NCBI GenBank assembly: GCA_900143615.1
Contig: FREU01000002.1
Location: 476,663 to 540,662 of the forward strand
DNA from: Rhodobacteraceae bacterium Alg231-30
GTDB taxonomy: Bacteria; Pseudomonadota; Alphaproteobacteria; Rhodobacterales; Rhodobacteraceae
DNA: 64,000 bases
Reading direction: 5' to 3'
Shown: positions 8,510 through 18,800 of the stretch, piece by piece
Layout: every line of letters starts with the position of its first letter
Position numbering within the stretch: position 1 is the stretch's first letter
Made by a program: the position numbers and the translations under genes
The notes under the pieces: model-generated
Told to the model about the DNA's origin: nothing
Database searches by the model: none
What the model saw: only the letters and a program-made list of their open reading frames with translations

Positions 8510-9516
8510 TCTTGGCGTTTCTGGCCCAATCCGGCGCAGCCTTTGAGATTGAAGATCGCGTCGTCTACCCTGCGACGCACTCGGAAACATCTGTATTGCG
8601 CGTAATCTCAACCGCAGATCAGGCGGTGTTTGAACCCATCATTTTGGCCTACCAAATGGCGCATCCAGGCGTTCAGGTGGATTATACAATCACCGGCACA
8701 ACCGATTTGATGCGCGCCATTCACGAAGAAGGCGCCGTGTTTGATCTGGCAATTTCTTCTGCCATGGACCTGCAGACCAAATTGGCTAACGACGGTTTGG
8801 CGCGCACTTATGATACGGCGGCAACCGACGGCCTGCCCGCTTGGGCCACATGGCGAAATCAGATTTTTGCCTTCACCCAAGAGCCCGCCGTCGTGGTGAT
8901 ATCTGACAGCTTTTTCCCGCTGGGCAATGCCCCCACAACAAGGGACGAGTTGATCGCGCTGCTACGTGAAAACCCAACCCGATTTTACAGCCGCGTCGGC
9001 ACTTACGATGTGCGCATATCCGGCTTTGGCTATCTGATGGCAACCCAAGACAGCCGCAACAGCGAAGCCTTTTGGCGCCTGATGGAGGTCATGGGTCGGA
9101 TGGATGCACAGCTCTATTGCTGCTCAGGCGACATGATCCGCGACGTCGCCAGCGGCAAACTTGCTCTGGCCTACAATGTTTTGGGCAGCTACGCCGCCTC
9201 ACAGCAGGACACCGTGGAGGGGTTCTCAATCATTGAGTTGCAAGATTATGTGAGCGTTATGCTGCGCACCGCCTTGATCCCCACCACCGCGGAAAACACC
9301 CAAGACGCGGAAAACATGATCGATTTTCTTTTGGGCTTGGGCACCCGCCCCGACCTAGTTTCCGCCTCGGGATTACCTGCAATCGATACCGCAACCTTTC
9401 AACAAAACAGCGCTCTGCGCCCAATTCGTTTTGGTCCCGGTCTGATGGTGTTCCTCGATCAGCTGCGGCGCAGTAACTTTTTGCGCAACTGGGAAAACTC
9501 GCTGGTTCAGAAATGA
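8482..9516 (+). CDS. Periplasmic solute-binding protein, ABC type, beside tctDE
   Basis: A 344-residue exported protein with a signal peptide ending near SGAAF and a bacterial extracellular solute-binding fold (VLRVISTADQAVFEPIILAYQ, then DLAISSAMDLQTKLANDG). It starts inside the sensor kinase gene, so it is translationally coupled to tctDE. No ABC permease or ATPase is adjacent. Orphan binding proteins of this kind are repeatedly found with TctE-like kinases, and it may present the ligand to the kinase sensor domain; this is inference. It resembles iron(III)-binding proteins in architecture, so a transport role with distant permeases is possible. Confidence 0.75.
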   Translation: MRVLHLASIILAFLAQSGAAFEIEDRVVYPATHSETSVLRVISTADQAVFEPIILAYQMAHPGVQVDYTITGTTDLMRAIHEEGAVFDLAISSAMDLQTKLANDGLARTYDTAATDGLPAWATWRNQIFAFTQEPAVVVISDSFFPLGNAPTTRDELIALLRENPTRFYSRVGTYDVRISGFGYLMATQDSRNSEAFWRLMEVMGRMDAQLYCCSGDMIRDVASGKLALAYNVLGSYAASQQDTVEGFSIIELQDYVSVMLRTALIPTTAENTQDAENMIDFLLGLGTRPDLVSASGLPAIDTATFQQNSALRPIRFGPGLMVFLDQLRRSNFLRNWENSLVQK

Positions 9517-9620
9517 CCTTTACGGTGCAACCAGCGATCACCATAGCTTGACCCGCCTGCAATATCTCTTTTCAAATGCACTCCCGTCCCCATATTTCAG
9601 GAAACGGGAAGGAGACGCGC

Positions 9621-10073
9621 ATGACGAAATATTACAAAGACCCAGATGTTGTTGCCACACTGACGGATGAGCAGTTTTGGGTGACGCAGGAGAGCGGCAC
9701 CGAACGTCCGGGCAGCGGCAAGCTGCTTTATAACAAAGAGCCCGGCATTTATGTTGATGTCGTGTCCGGCGAGCCTCTGTTTGCCAGCAGCGACAAATAT
9801 GAATCCGGCTGCGGCTGGCCCAGCTTCACCAAACCCATCGTGACCGAGCATGTGAGCGAATTGCATGATACCACCCATGGCATGGTACGCACCGAAGTGC
9901 GCTCAACCCACGGCGACAGCCATCTTGGACATGTGTTCCCCGACGGGCCGGCAGATCGCGGTGGGCTGCGCTATTGCATCAACTCCGCCTCACTGCGTTT
10001 CGTGAGCCGTGAAGACATGGAGAGCGAAGGCTATGGTGCCTTTCTCGATCAGGTAGAGGACATTGAACAATGA
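9621..10073 (+). CDS. msrB: Peptide-methionine (R)-S-oxide reductase MsrB
   Basis: A 150-residue cytoplasmic enzyme that reduces methionine-R-sulfoxide. It shows the MsrB motifs [21 protein letters not shown] and the catalytic cysteine in [11 protein letters not shown]. The two CxxC pairs that hold zinc in many MsrB proteins are missing (the first position reads [10 protein letters not shown]), so this is the zinc-free type. ATG 9621 has AAGGAGA upstream and gives the standard length; the longer frame from 9576 is non-coding. It overlaps msrA by four bases. Confidence 0.95.
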   Translation: MTKYYKDPDVVATLTDEQFWVTQESGTERPGSGKLLYNKEPGIYVDVVSGEPLFASSDKYESGCGWPSFTKPIVTEHVSELHDTTHGMVRTEVRSTHGDSHLGHVFPDGPADRGGLRYCINSASLRFVSREDMESEGYGAFLDQVEDIEQ

Positions 10074-10573
10074 CAGAGCGCGCAGTACTGGCCGGTGGCT
10101 GTTTCTGGGGCATGCAGGATCTGATCCGCAAAAAGAACGGCGTTGTCGCCACGCGGGTCGGCTATACCGGAGGGGATGTTTCCAACGCCACCTACCGCGA
10201 CCATGGCACCCACGCCGAAGGCATCGAGATCATCTTTGATCCTGCCAAGATCAGCTACCGTGAAATCTTGGAATTCTTCTTCCAGATTCACGATCCCACT
10301 ACGCCAAACCGTCAGGGCAACGACCTTGGCATGTCTTACCGCTCTGCAATTTACTTTGTGGACGAGGCCCAAAAACTGACAGCTCTGGACACTATTGCCG
10401 ATGTTAATGCCTGCGGCTTGTGGCCCGGCAAGGTTGTGACCGAAGTCGAGCCTGCGAGCGAATTCTGGGAAGCCGAAGACTATCATCAGGATTATCTTGA
10501 GAAAAACTCCAACGGCTACACCTGCCATTTTGCGCGCCCCGATTGGGTTTTGCCCAAACGGAAAACTGCCTAA
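10070..10573 (+). CDS. msrA: Peptide-methionine (S)-S-oxide reductase MsrA
   Basis: A 167-residue enzyme with the MsrA active-site motif AGGCFWGMQ and the following VGYTGGD and [11 protein letters not shown] segments. It reduces methionine-S-sulfoxide, complementing MsrB, with which it forms a two-gene operon (ATGA overlap). A strong hairpin ends the operon about 40 bases downstream. Confidence 0.95.
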   Translation: MTERAVLAGGCFWGMQDLIRKKNGVVATRVGYTGGDVSNATYRDHGTHAEGIEIIFDPAKISYREILEFFFQIHDPTTPNRQGNDLGMSYRSAIYFVDEAQKLTALDTIADVNACGLWPGKVVTEVEPASEFWEAEDYHQDYLEKNSNGYTCHFARPDWVLPKRKTA

Positions 10574-10614
10574 GCAGCCGTCATCGCAGCGCACGATAGC
10601 TGTCACACCTTAAA

Positions 10615-10639
10615 CGAGGGGGCTTAGTTAGCCCCCTCG
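10615..10639. terminator. Hairpin between convergent msrA and hyuA-like genes
   Basis: A perfect 10-bp stem (CGAGGGGGCT/AGCCCCCTCG) with a 5-base loop lies between the ends of two convergent genes. There is no long T tract, but strength and position suggest a bidirectional terminator. Confidence 0.65.
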
Positions 10640-10646
10640 CATCTCG

Positions 10647-12653
10647 TTATCGAGCAATTCTAGGTCGCCCCGAGGCTTCCACTGTGATCGTTGCCTCAAC
10701 AAAGATCTCACGCGCCTCGGCCTGCGTTGTGCGGATGTCTCTCTGCGTGGTGATGCGCACATCCTCCGCCCCCGCCGCTTGGGCGTTGTGTTTGGCCGCA
10801 GCCCCTAAGCACTGCTCCAAATGAGCCAATGCATCTTGGGACGAGGCGAAATCTTCCGGCCCACTGTCCAGATGCACGCGAAACAGCCCCTCATTGGGCG
10901 ACGTCACCGTGCCGGACCTTCTGATCGTCACCCGCCCAACAACCGCGCCCACCGCATTGGCCACACCCGCATGCTCCGGCAGATCCAGCTTGCATCCAAG
11001 CAAGTCCCCCACCGCAGGATAATAGCTCTGCGCCGATGCCCCCAAGCCAATCAAAGGGGTCGCAAGCCCGGTTTCAACACGTACCAACCCGCGATGCCCG
11101 CCCGACAGCCCTCTTTGGGTCAACACATGCTGCGCCAGTTGCGATGCGGGTAACTCAAAGGGATTTTCTTCTTCCGCAAATGCTGTTTCCAAAAGCGCCA
11201 AACCAGTCTGATGCGTGAGCTGGTCAATAATGATCTGCGCCATCACGTCAGGCTCGGGTGCCAGCATGTTGCCCGCCCCCGTACGGCGACGCCCAAACAG
11301 ACGTAGGGCTTTTTGCGCGGCCGATTTGTCCCAAACATCAACCCGCCCCAAGACATGGCTGGCATCCGACGGCGTAACACCCGCAATCTGGATCAACCCG
11401 CGTTCCACCAATCGCTTCAACGCCTTGATTTCGATCCTGTTGCGCAGCACCTCCTGCATTGGGCGGACCACATCACCAATCCGCTCCAACAATGCCGCCT
11501 CGCGCGCCTCAAGCCCAACCACCGCTAGCCCGACAACACGGCGCACAAACCGCCCGTCATGTTCCCCAGGCACCGCCCGACGCAGCTGATCTTCCAACGC
11601 GTCATGGACTGCATCACGCGCCTCCATGGCCAACAGGGAAATTGGCAACAGCCTGCGCGGGCCCAGCGCAACGCCCCCTTTGAGGCCTTCACTGACAAAA
11701 TGCACTTCACTGTCACCACCCAATCCAAAAGTCCGCATCGCAACGGCTTCCACCATCGTGCGATACGGGCCAACGCGCGCCCCGTCAGGATCTATTGCCG
11801 GTCGCCCAGCACGCAACACAGCCACGTCAGTTGTGGTGCCGCCAATGTCGCTGACCAGCGCTTCCTGCGCGCCGGTCATCCAGCGCGCGCCAACAATCGA
11901 CGCAGCCGGCCCGCTTAAAATGGTTTCAATCGGACGCTCACGCGCAAAACTTGCGGAAATCAACGCTCCATCGCCGCGCACCACCATCAACGGCGCTGCC
12001 ACCCCCAATTCCCTTAGCCGCGCCTCAGCCCTTGAAATCAACCGATCAATCATGCCGATCAATCGCGCGTTCAACAGGGCCGTCAGCGCCCGTTTGGGAC
12101 CATTTAATTTGGCCGAGAGATGATGAGACGCGCTAACGGGCTGTCCGGTCTGCTCAGCAATCAAGGCTGCGGCCCGCTGCTCATGCGCCGGATTACGCGT
12201 CGCAAATTGGGCCGCGACAGCAAATCCGCTCACCTCCTCGCCATGCTCGGCCAACCATGCGATCAGACGCGCGTCGTCCAGAGGCGCTTTTTCTCCGCCT
12301 GCGTGATCATGTCCCCCGTCGATCACCAAGACCGGATCGCCCGCCAAAGCCTGTGCCAGGCCGTGCTTCTCCAAATCCGCTTCGCGAAACCCGATCAGGA
12401 TCAACCCAACGCGCCCGCCCTGACCTTCTACCAAAGCGTTGGTCGCCAATGTGGTCGACAAAGACGCCAGCGTGATGTCGGCAGGATCGACATTGGCACT
12501 GTCCAGCACCTGCGCCACCGCAGCGCCGATGCCTTCTGCCAAATCATGGCGTGTCGTCAGCGCCTTGGCGGATGCAATCACATCCCGTTCGTCGCGGATC
12601 AGCACGGCGTCGGTATATGTGCCACCGGTGTCCACACCCAAAGACAGGCTCAT
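10647..12653 (-). CDS. Hydantoinase/oxoprolinase family protein (HyuA-like)
   Basis: A 668-residue protein of the HyuA/oxoprolinase-A family. It has two actin-like ATP-binding motifs, GVDTGGTYTDAVL at the N-terminus and DIGGTTTDVAV in the middle. Family members hydrolyse cyclic amides such as 5-oxoproline or hydantoins with ATP, usually with a HyuB partner. No HyuB gene is present here, so it either works alone, partners elsewhere or has another substrate. I chose ATG 12653 because AAAAGGA lies eight bases upstream and the actin-like motif follows at once; the frame from 12680 lacks such a site. Confidence 0.85.
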   Translation of the reverse strand: MSLSLGVDTGGTYTDAVLIRDERDVIASAKALTTRHDLAEGIGAAVAQVLDSANVDPADITLASLSTTLATNALVEGQGGRVGLILIGFREADLEKHGLAQALAGDPVLVIDGGHDHAGGEKAPLDDARLIAWLAEHGEEVSGFAVAAQFATRNPAHEQRAAALIAEQTGQPVSASHHLSAKLNGPKRALTALLNARLIGMIDRLISRAEARLRELGVAAPLMVVRGDGALISASFARERPIETILSGPAASIVGARWMTGAQEALVSDIGGTTTDVAVLRAGRPAIDPDGARVGPYRTMVEAVAMRTFGLGGDSEVHFVSEGLKGGVALGPRRLLPISLLAMEARDAVHDALEDQLRRAVPGEHDGRFVRRVVGLAVVGLEAREAALLERIGDVVRPMQEVLRNRIEIKALKRLVERGLIQIAGVTPSDASHVLGRVDVWDKSAAQKALRLFGRRRTGAGNMLAPEPDVMAQIIIDQLTHQTGLALLETAFAEEENPFELPASQLAQHVLTQRGLSGGHRGLVRVETGLATPLIGLGASAQSYYPAVGDLLGCKLDLPEHAGVANAVGAVVGRVTIRRSGTVTSPNEGLFRVHLDSGPEDFASSQDALAHLEQCLGAAAKHNAQAAGAEDVRITTQRDIRTTQAEAREIFVEATITVEASGRPRIAR

Positions 12654-12725
12654 GTCGGAAATTCCTTTTGCTCGCAACACCCCAAATAGCGGGGAACGCC
12701 CCCCCTGTTCCAGTCTATTTGCGAC

Positions 12726-13763
12726 TTATTTGAACCGCGAAACTGCCCATTGGGCAGCATCCGCAACGGTTGGGTCCGGATCATCACACAAAGACTGCGC
12801 GACCGATTTCAACTTTGGATCACCCGCGTTTCCAATGGCATATAAAACATTGCGCACAAATCGGTTTCGCCCAATGCGTTTGATTGGCGAGCCTGAAAAA
12901 TGGGTGCGAAATTCAGCGTCCTGCAACTTGGCGAGTTCAGCCAATCGCGGTGCAATCAAATCATTGCGTGCATGGTATTTCGCTTCCCGCGCCGTGACCG
13001 CAAATTTGTTCCACGGACAGGCTGCCAGACAGTCATCACAGCCATAAATGCGGTTGCCCAACAAAGGTCGCAAATCCGCATCAACCGGCCCGTGATGCTC
13101 AATCGTCAGATAGGAAATGCACCGCCGCGCATCAATCTGGTGCGGCGCTGGAAAGGCCCCTGTCGGACAAACGTCCAAACAGGCCCGACAGGACCCGCAA
13201 TGGTCGATTTCCGCCGGATCAGGGTCTAATTCCAATGTGGTAAAGACTGACCCGATAAAGAACCACGAGCCCAGATCGCGACTAACCAGATTGGTGTGTT
13301 TGCCCTGCCATCCCAACCCTGACGCCTGCCCCAAGGGCTTTTCCGGCACAGGTGCTGTATCCACGAACACCTTCACCTGTATTGCATCCCCCGTCTCGAC
13401 TATCAACCAACGCGCCAGCCGCTTCAGCCGCTTCTTGACCGCATCATGATAGTCACGATTTTGCGCATAGACCGAGATCGCGCCTCGATCCGGTCGCGCA
13501 TGCACCGCCGTTGGATCATGCTCGGGTGTATAGCTTTCCCCCAACACAATGACTGATCGCGCCTCGGGCCACAAAACGGAAGGATCCGCGCGCCAATGGG
13601 TACGCTCTGCCAACCATACCATCTGTCCGTGATAGCCCTGAGCCAGAAACCCCGCCAGCCCTTGTGCCACATGGCCCACCGCATCAGGGCGGCAAATCCG
13701 CGCCATATCAAACCCGATGGACTGCGCCTCGCGGACCAGACGGGTTTTTAACTCGTCACTCAT
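12726..13763 (-). CDS. queG: Epoxyqueuosine reductase QueG
   Basis: A 345-residue cobalamin-dependent enzyme that performs the last step of queuosine synthesis in tRNA, reducing epoxyqueuosine. It shows two 4Fe-4S motifs, [16 protein letters not shown] and [15 protein letters not shown], and the QueG N-terminal domain with [21 protein letters not shown]. The C-terminal part has a HEAT-like stretch. It stands between the HyuA-like gene and the FzlA-like GST on the same strand, without close coupling. Confidence 0.95.
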   Translation of the reverse strand: MSDELKTRLVREAQSIGFDMARICRPDAVGHVAQGLAGFLAQGYHGQMVWLAERTHWRADPSVLWPEARSVIVLGESYTPEHDPTAVHARPDRGAISVYAQNRDYHDAVKKRLKRLARWLIVETGDAIQVKVFVDTAPVPEKPLGQASGLGWQGKHTNLVSRDLGSWFFIGSVFTTLELDPDPAEIDHCGSCRACLDVCPTGAFPAPHQIDARRCISYLTIEHHGPVDADLRPLLGNRIYGCDDCLAACPWNKFAVTAREAKYHARNDLIAPRLAELAKLQDAEFRTHFSGSPIKRIGRNRFVRNVLYAIGNAGDPKLKSVAQSLCDDPDPTVADAAQWAVSRFK

Positions 13764-13820
13764 ACCAACCCCAAACTTTTTGATGCTGCAAATACCTTCT
13801 GGGGGTGAGGCCGCAGGCCG

Positions 13821-13841
13821 AGGGGGCAGACAGCCCCCTTT
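13821..13841. terminator. Stem-loop between fzlA-like gene and queG
   Basis: An inverted repeat AGGGGGC/GCCCCCT around a short loop lies in the 90-base gap. It has no U-tract on the minus strand, so the terminator call is weak; the gap is also GC rich. Confidence 0.35.
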
Positions 13842-13853
13842 CGTTGATCGGGT

Positions 13854-14519
13854 TTAAAAATCCAGATCAGCATAGTGAGAAGGCGGCGGAAAACCCGGCA
13901 CCTGATCTGCCAGAATTGCCCGAAACGCAGGCCGCGATTTGATGGTCGCATACCAATCTTTGATCACTGCCGAGCGGTTCCAATCCACATCCGAAATATA
14001 GTCCAACGCCGACAAATGCGCAGCAGCCGCAAAGTCAGCCATGCTCATAGACTCTCCGGCCAACCAGCGACGGCGATCCAGCAGCCAATGCATGTAATCA
14101 AGGTGGTATTTCACCGCCTTGGCACCCGCTTTCACATTGGCACTGTCGGGATATCCGGTGCCCATGATCTTTTTGTTGACCCGCTCATAGAGCAGCTTTG
14201 AGGTCACCTCGTGGTGAAACTTGTCATCAAACCAACTCACCAGACGGCGCACCTCATAGCGGCCGTCAGGGTCACGCGGCATCAACGCTGGCTCAGGGTA
14301 CTTTTCCTCAAGGTATTCACAGATGGCGCTGCTTTCTGCCATCATCTTGCCGTCCATCTTCAACACCGGCACTTTGGCGGCCGGATTGCGGCGCAGAAAA
14401 TCGGGATCTTGCTCCCAATACCGCTCCTCCACCAGCTCCACTTCAATCTTCTTCTCGGCAAGACACAAACGGACTTTGCGGCAGAAGGGCGACAAGGGAA
14501 CATGAAAGAGGCGATTCAT
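13854..14519 (-). CDS. fzlA: Glutathione S-transferase family protein, FzlA-like
   Basis: A 221-residue GST-fold protein: thioredoxin-like N-domain (VPLSPFCRKVRLCLAEK, VPVLKMDG, ESSAICEYLEEKYP) and an all-helical C-domain with SMADFAAAAHLS. The C-terminal tail reads PGFPPPSHYADLDF. A tail of this type and this domain pattern match FzlA, the FtsZ-binding GST homologue of alphaproteobacteria that controls septal wall synthesis. That identification is from memory of the family and should be checked; a plain GST is the alternative. The neighbouring mtgA, a cell-wall glycosyltransferase, fits a division role. Confidence 0.65.
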   Translation of the reverse strand: MNRLFHVPLSPFCRKVRLCLAEKKIEVELVEERYWEQDPDFLRRNPAAKVPVLKMDGKMMAESSAICEYLEEKYPEPALMPRDPDGRYEVRRLVSWFDDKFHHEVTSKLLYERVNKKIMGTGYPDSANVKAGAKAVKYHLDYMHWLLDRRRWLAGESMSMADFAAAAHLSALDYISDVDWNRSAVIKDWYATIKSRPAFRAILADQVPGFPPPSHYADLDF

Positions 14520-14575
14520 CGGGCAGGCACCATAACTCTGGGTTTTTCTCTAAATGCCTTGTGCAGAGACATTTT

Positions 14576-15289
14576 TCAATCCTCGAAACAGCTTGCGCGC
14601 CCATCGCGCCGGATGGTTTCGGCGCCATCCAGCGCGGCGGCAGCCCGGCCTCGCACATAAGCCGTCGGATTTGAGGCCGAACGCGACTTGGGACTTGGCA
14701 AGACAGCTGCAAGTCTTGCTGCCTGAACAGCGCTAAGACTCTCAGGCCCCACGCCGAAATAATGCCGTGCCGCCGCCTCGACGCCAAACACGCCTTCGTC
14801 AAACTCCGCCACGTTCAGATAGACCTCCAGAATGCGCCGCTTGGACCAGACGATTTCCACCAGCGGCGTCAAAACGGTCTCCATCGCCTTGCGCACCCAA
14901 CTGCGCCCCTGCCACAGATAGACGTTCTTTGCGACTTGCTGAGTGATGGTCGAGGCCCCGCGTGCGCCGCCGCCATCAATCGCTGCGCGAATGGCTTCAA
15001 CGTCAAATCCCCAATGCAGACAGAAGTTCGCATCCTCCGCGGCCACAACCGACCGCGCCATCACCGGCGCAATCCCGTCCATCTTGACCCACTGGCGATC
15101 AATCTGCCCCAATCGGCGTTTTTCCGAAATCATCGTCCAAGTGATTGGCGGGTTGATCACCGAAAACAGCAAAACAGCCAATATCGTCAGCGACACGCCC
15201 CAAATCGCGGCGCGTCGCATCCACGTTCGCAGACGGCGCCTTTGCTTGCCAAACCACTTGCGCTTCTTTGGCGCTTTCTTCTTGCCCAT
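14576..15289 (-). CDS. mtgA: Monofunctional peptidoglycan glycosyltransferase MtgA
   Basis: A 237-residue GT51 enzyme anchored by one N-terminal helix (about residues 30-48) after a very basic cytoplasmic tail. Motifs include VVAAEDANFCLHWGFD with the catalytic glutamate, GASTITQQVAKN and KRRILEVYLNVAEF. It polymerises glycan strands from lipid II at the outer face of the inner membrane and lacks a transpeptidase domain. A GAGAGG site precedes the ATG. Confidence 0.93.
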   Translation of the reverse strand: MGKKKAPKKRKWFGKQRRRLRTWMRRAAIWGVSLTILAVLLFSVINPPITWTMISEKRRLGQIDRQWVKMDGIAPVMARSVVAAEDANFCLHWGFDVEAIRAAIDGGGARGASTITQQVAKNVYLWQGRSWVRKAMETVLTPLVEIVWSKRRILEVYLNVAEFDEGVFGVEAAARHYFGVGPESLSAVQAARLAAVLPSPKSRSASNPTAYVRGRAAAALDGAETIRRDGRASCFED

Positions 15290-15360
15290 CTGCCTCTCAC
15301 TCTGTCTTGCGCACTGCAGTACTCATTGCACCCTAGTCACGCAAGCTTGGCGTGGCGCCT

Positions 15361-15729
15361 CTAGTATGAGCAAGCCCAGACACGGATCGAACAACCGCCA
15401 CCATTTTCATAGCAATATCCCATTGCATTGGCTTCGGCCTGTGATTGGCTGTCCGCCCAGCCAAATCCCCAGTTTCCGGAACTCCCCTGCGCCATCGCAC
15501 CGCAGGTATTGTAGAAAGTACGCACCGTGTCACAATCTCCACCGCATTCTCTCTGCAATTCATTAACGGCGTCGGCTTCAGAAAACTGACCATAGGAATA
15601 ACCCCACGCGCCACCAGACCCGACCCCGACAGCCCCCCAACAATAATCATACCCGCATTGACCGGCCACCGCCGACACAGGCATGGCAAAAGCCACCACA
15701 ACACTCAATAAAAACACAATACGTTTCAT
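15361..15729 (-). CDS. DUF4189-like exported cysteine-rich small protein
   Basis: A 122-residue protein with a signal peptide (KRIVFLLSVVVAFAMPVSAVA) followed by a small secreted domain rich in glycine, tryptophan, tyrosine and cysteine. GYSYGQFSEADAVNELQREC and GFGWADSQSQAEANAMGYC form an internal near-duplication: each has an aromatic glycine stretch, a short helix with alanines and a cysteine. This pattern matches DUF4189, a family of unknown function. ATG 15729 has AAGGA eight bases upstream; an earlier in-frame start (15750) would precede the signal peptide. Confidence 0.7.
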   Translation of the reverse strand: MKRIVFLLSVVVAFAMPVSAVAGQCGYDYCWGAVGVGSGGAWGYSYGQFSEADAVNELQRECGGDCDTVRTFYNTCGAMAQGSSGNWGFGWADSQSQAEANAMGYCYENGGGCSIRVWACSY

Positions 15730-15796
15730 AGAATTTTCCTTCCCGTCCAATTCGGACAGTATGAAGGAAGATCCTAAAAACCCAAACAGTCACAAG

Positions 15797-15832
15797 AAAA
15801 AGCCCCCGAGGTCTCACCAAAGGGGGCTTTTT
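15797..15832. terminator. Bidirectional terminator after gltB
   Basis: A perfect 11-bp stem, AAAAAGCCCCC and GGGGGCTTTTT, around a 14-base loop. On the minus strand it lies just past the gltB stop and ends in a U tract, a textbook intrinsic terminator. The A/T arms let it work on either strand. Confidence 0.85.
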
Positions 15833-15838
15833 CCAACC

Positions 15839-18800
15839 TTACTCTGCAGGCACCGCAGCTTGCTCGACACTGAGCGGATGCGCCAGATTATTCAGCATCT
15901 CTTTGGGGCAAACCTGCAAGAAATTGTCTTTCTCAATCTCCCAGTGCTGCAAGATATCAGCGGCCTTTCGGCTACCAGTCTCTGCAACATGGCGCTCGAT
16001 CAGACCTTTCAACTGGTCCTCCCAATGCGCCACAGTCACCGGACATGTCACTAGCGTCTCAAGGTTCATCACCCCTTCGGCCTTGCCATCTGGGTTATAC
16101 AAATAGGCCATGCCGCCGGTCATCCCTGCGCCAAAGTTGGCACCAATCTCGCCCAGAATAACAGCAACCCCACCGGTCATGTATTCACAACCGTTGGACC
16201 CGCAGCCCTCGATCACCACCTTAGCGCCCGAGTTACGCACCGCAAACCGCTCACCTGCACGTCCTGCCGCAAACAGGAACCCATCAGTGGCTCCATAAAG
16301 CACCGTGTTGCCGATGATGGTGTTGTCCGAGGCGGTCAAAGGCGTTGCCATCGGTGGACGCACCACCACGGTGCCGCCTGACAGACCTTTGCCGACATAG
16401 TCATTGGCATCGCCCGAGACTTCGATCTTCAGACCTGGTGCCGCAAACGCGCCCAGCGACTGACCGGCAGAACCTGTCAGCTTGACGGTCAAATGATCGT
16501 CCTGCAGCGCATTGCGCATGCCAAAATTGCGCACGATGTGGCTAGAGGTGCGCGTCCCAACCGAGCGATGCGTGTTTTGCACCGCATAGCTGAGCTGCAT
16601 CTTCTCACCATCCTCAAGGAAGCGGTGAGCGTCGCGCACAATTTCCGCATCCAGCGTATCTGGCACCGCATTGCGATCTTTATAACGGTTGTAGACGATC
16701 TCGGATGCGCCATCGACGGTCAACAACAGCGGGTTCAAATCCAGATCATCCAGATGCGCCGAGCCACGGCTGACTTGGCTCAACAGGTCTGCACGCCCGA
16801 TTACGTCTTCCAGTGACCGCGCCCCGATCGAGGCAAGGATTTCACGCACTTCTTGCGCATAGAAGGTGATCAGGTTCACAACCTTGTCGGCAGAGCCCGA
16901 GTACTTCTTACGCAGGTCTTCGTCCTGTGTGCACACACCCACTGGGCATGTGTTGGACTGGCACTGACGCACCATAATACAGCCCATCGCGATCAGGGCG
17001 GCGGTGCCGATGCCATATTCTTCGGCCCCCATCATCGCAGCCATGACAATGTCGCGTCCGGTGCGCAGACCACCATCGGTGCGCAATGTCACCCGCTCGC
17101 GCAGATTGTTCATTGCCAGCACCTGATGCGCCTCGGTCAGACCCATTTCCCATGGCAGACCTGCATATTTGATCGAGGTCGCCGGAGAGGCCCCTGTGCC
17201 GCCATTGTGGCCCGAGATCAGGATAATGTCGGCCTTGGCTTTCGCCACACCAGCCGCAATTGTGCCAACACCGCTTGAGGCCACCAGCTTCACCGTCACC
17301 TTACAGCGCGGGTTGATTTGCTTCAGATCGTAAATCAGCTGGGCAAGGTCTTCGATCGAATAGATGTCGTGGTGTGGTGGTGGCGAAATCAGCGTCACGC
17401 CTTTGGTCGAATGGCGCAGGCGCGCAATCAGGTCGGTAACCTTCATACCTGGCAATTGGCCGCCTTCACCGGGTTTCGCACCCTGCGCGACTTTGATCTC
17501 CAACTCTTCACACTGGTTCAAATACTCGGCGGTCACACCAAAGCGGCCAGACGCGACCTGTTTGATTTTTGCCGACGGGTTATCGCCGTTGGGTTCTGGC
17601 ACAAAGTGTGCCGGATCTTCGCCGCCCTCACCCGAATCCGACTTGGCGCCGATGCGGTTCATCGCCACGTTCAGCGTTTTATGTGCCTCAGGGCTCAGCG
17701 CGCCCAAGGACATACCTGGTGTGACAAAGCGTTTGCGGATCGCAGTGATGCTTTCCACTTCCTCAATCGGAATGGCTTTGCCGATAGCTTTGATGTCCAG
17801 CATATCGCGCAGATGGATCGGCGGGTTGGCCTGCATCTTGGCGCTATATTGCTTCCACATCTCATATGAGGCGCGGTTACAGGCGGCTTGCAGCATGTGC
17901 ATCGACTGCGCCCCCCAAGCATGGGTTTCGCCCGATTTGCGCGATTTGTAGAACCCACCGATGGGCAGAACATCCTGACCGCTCAACCAACCTTTGGCGT
18001 GGACTTGTTCGACTTTGCGTTGAATGCCACTGACACCGATGCCGGAAATGCGGCTTGTCATACCGGGGAAGTACTCCGCACACATCGCACGGCTCAGACC
18101 CACAGCCTCAAAGTTCAGACCGCCGCGATAAGACGAGATCACCGAAATGCCCATCTTGGCCATGATCTTGAGCAGACCTTGGTCGATCGCATCGCGATAA
18201 CGCGCCATGTTTTCGGTCAGCGTGCCGTCCAGCAAGCCGCGATCGATGCGATCAGCCAATGAATCTTCTGCCAGATAAGCGTTGACCACAGTCGCGCCGG
18301 ACCCGATGAGCACGGCAAAGTAGTGCGGATCAATACACTCTGCCGAGCGCACGTTCAGCGAACAGAAAGTCCGCAGACCTTTGCGGGTCAGGTGGCTGTG
18401 CACTGCACTGGTCGCCAAGATCATCGGCATGCCGACGCGGGATTCGTCCTGTTTCTTATCACTCAGAACAATGTGCCCAGCGCCCGAGCGAACAGCGTCT
18501 TCGGCTTCGGCGCGGATGCGCTCCAGCCCAGCGAGCAAAGCGCCAGCGCCTTCTTCCACATCAAACGTACAATCAATGCGCGCAACCGTGTCGCCAAAGC
18601 TCTCCAGCAGCTTTTCAAACTGGGTATTGGCCACAAACGGGCTCTCCAGCATGACAATCTCGGTCTGGCTGCCGTCTTCATCCAGCACGTTCTTCAAGTT
18701 GCCAAACCGTGTCTTCAGGCTCATCACGCGGTATTCACGCAAGCTGTCAATCGGCGGGTTGGTCACCTGAGAGAAATTCTGGCGGAAGAAATGGCTCAGC

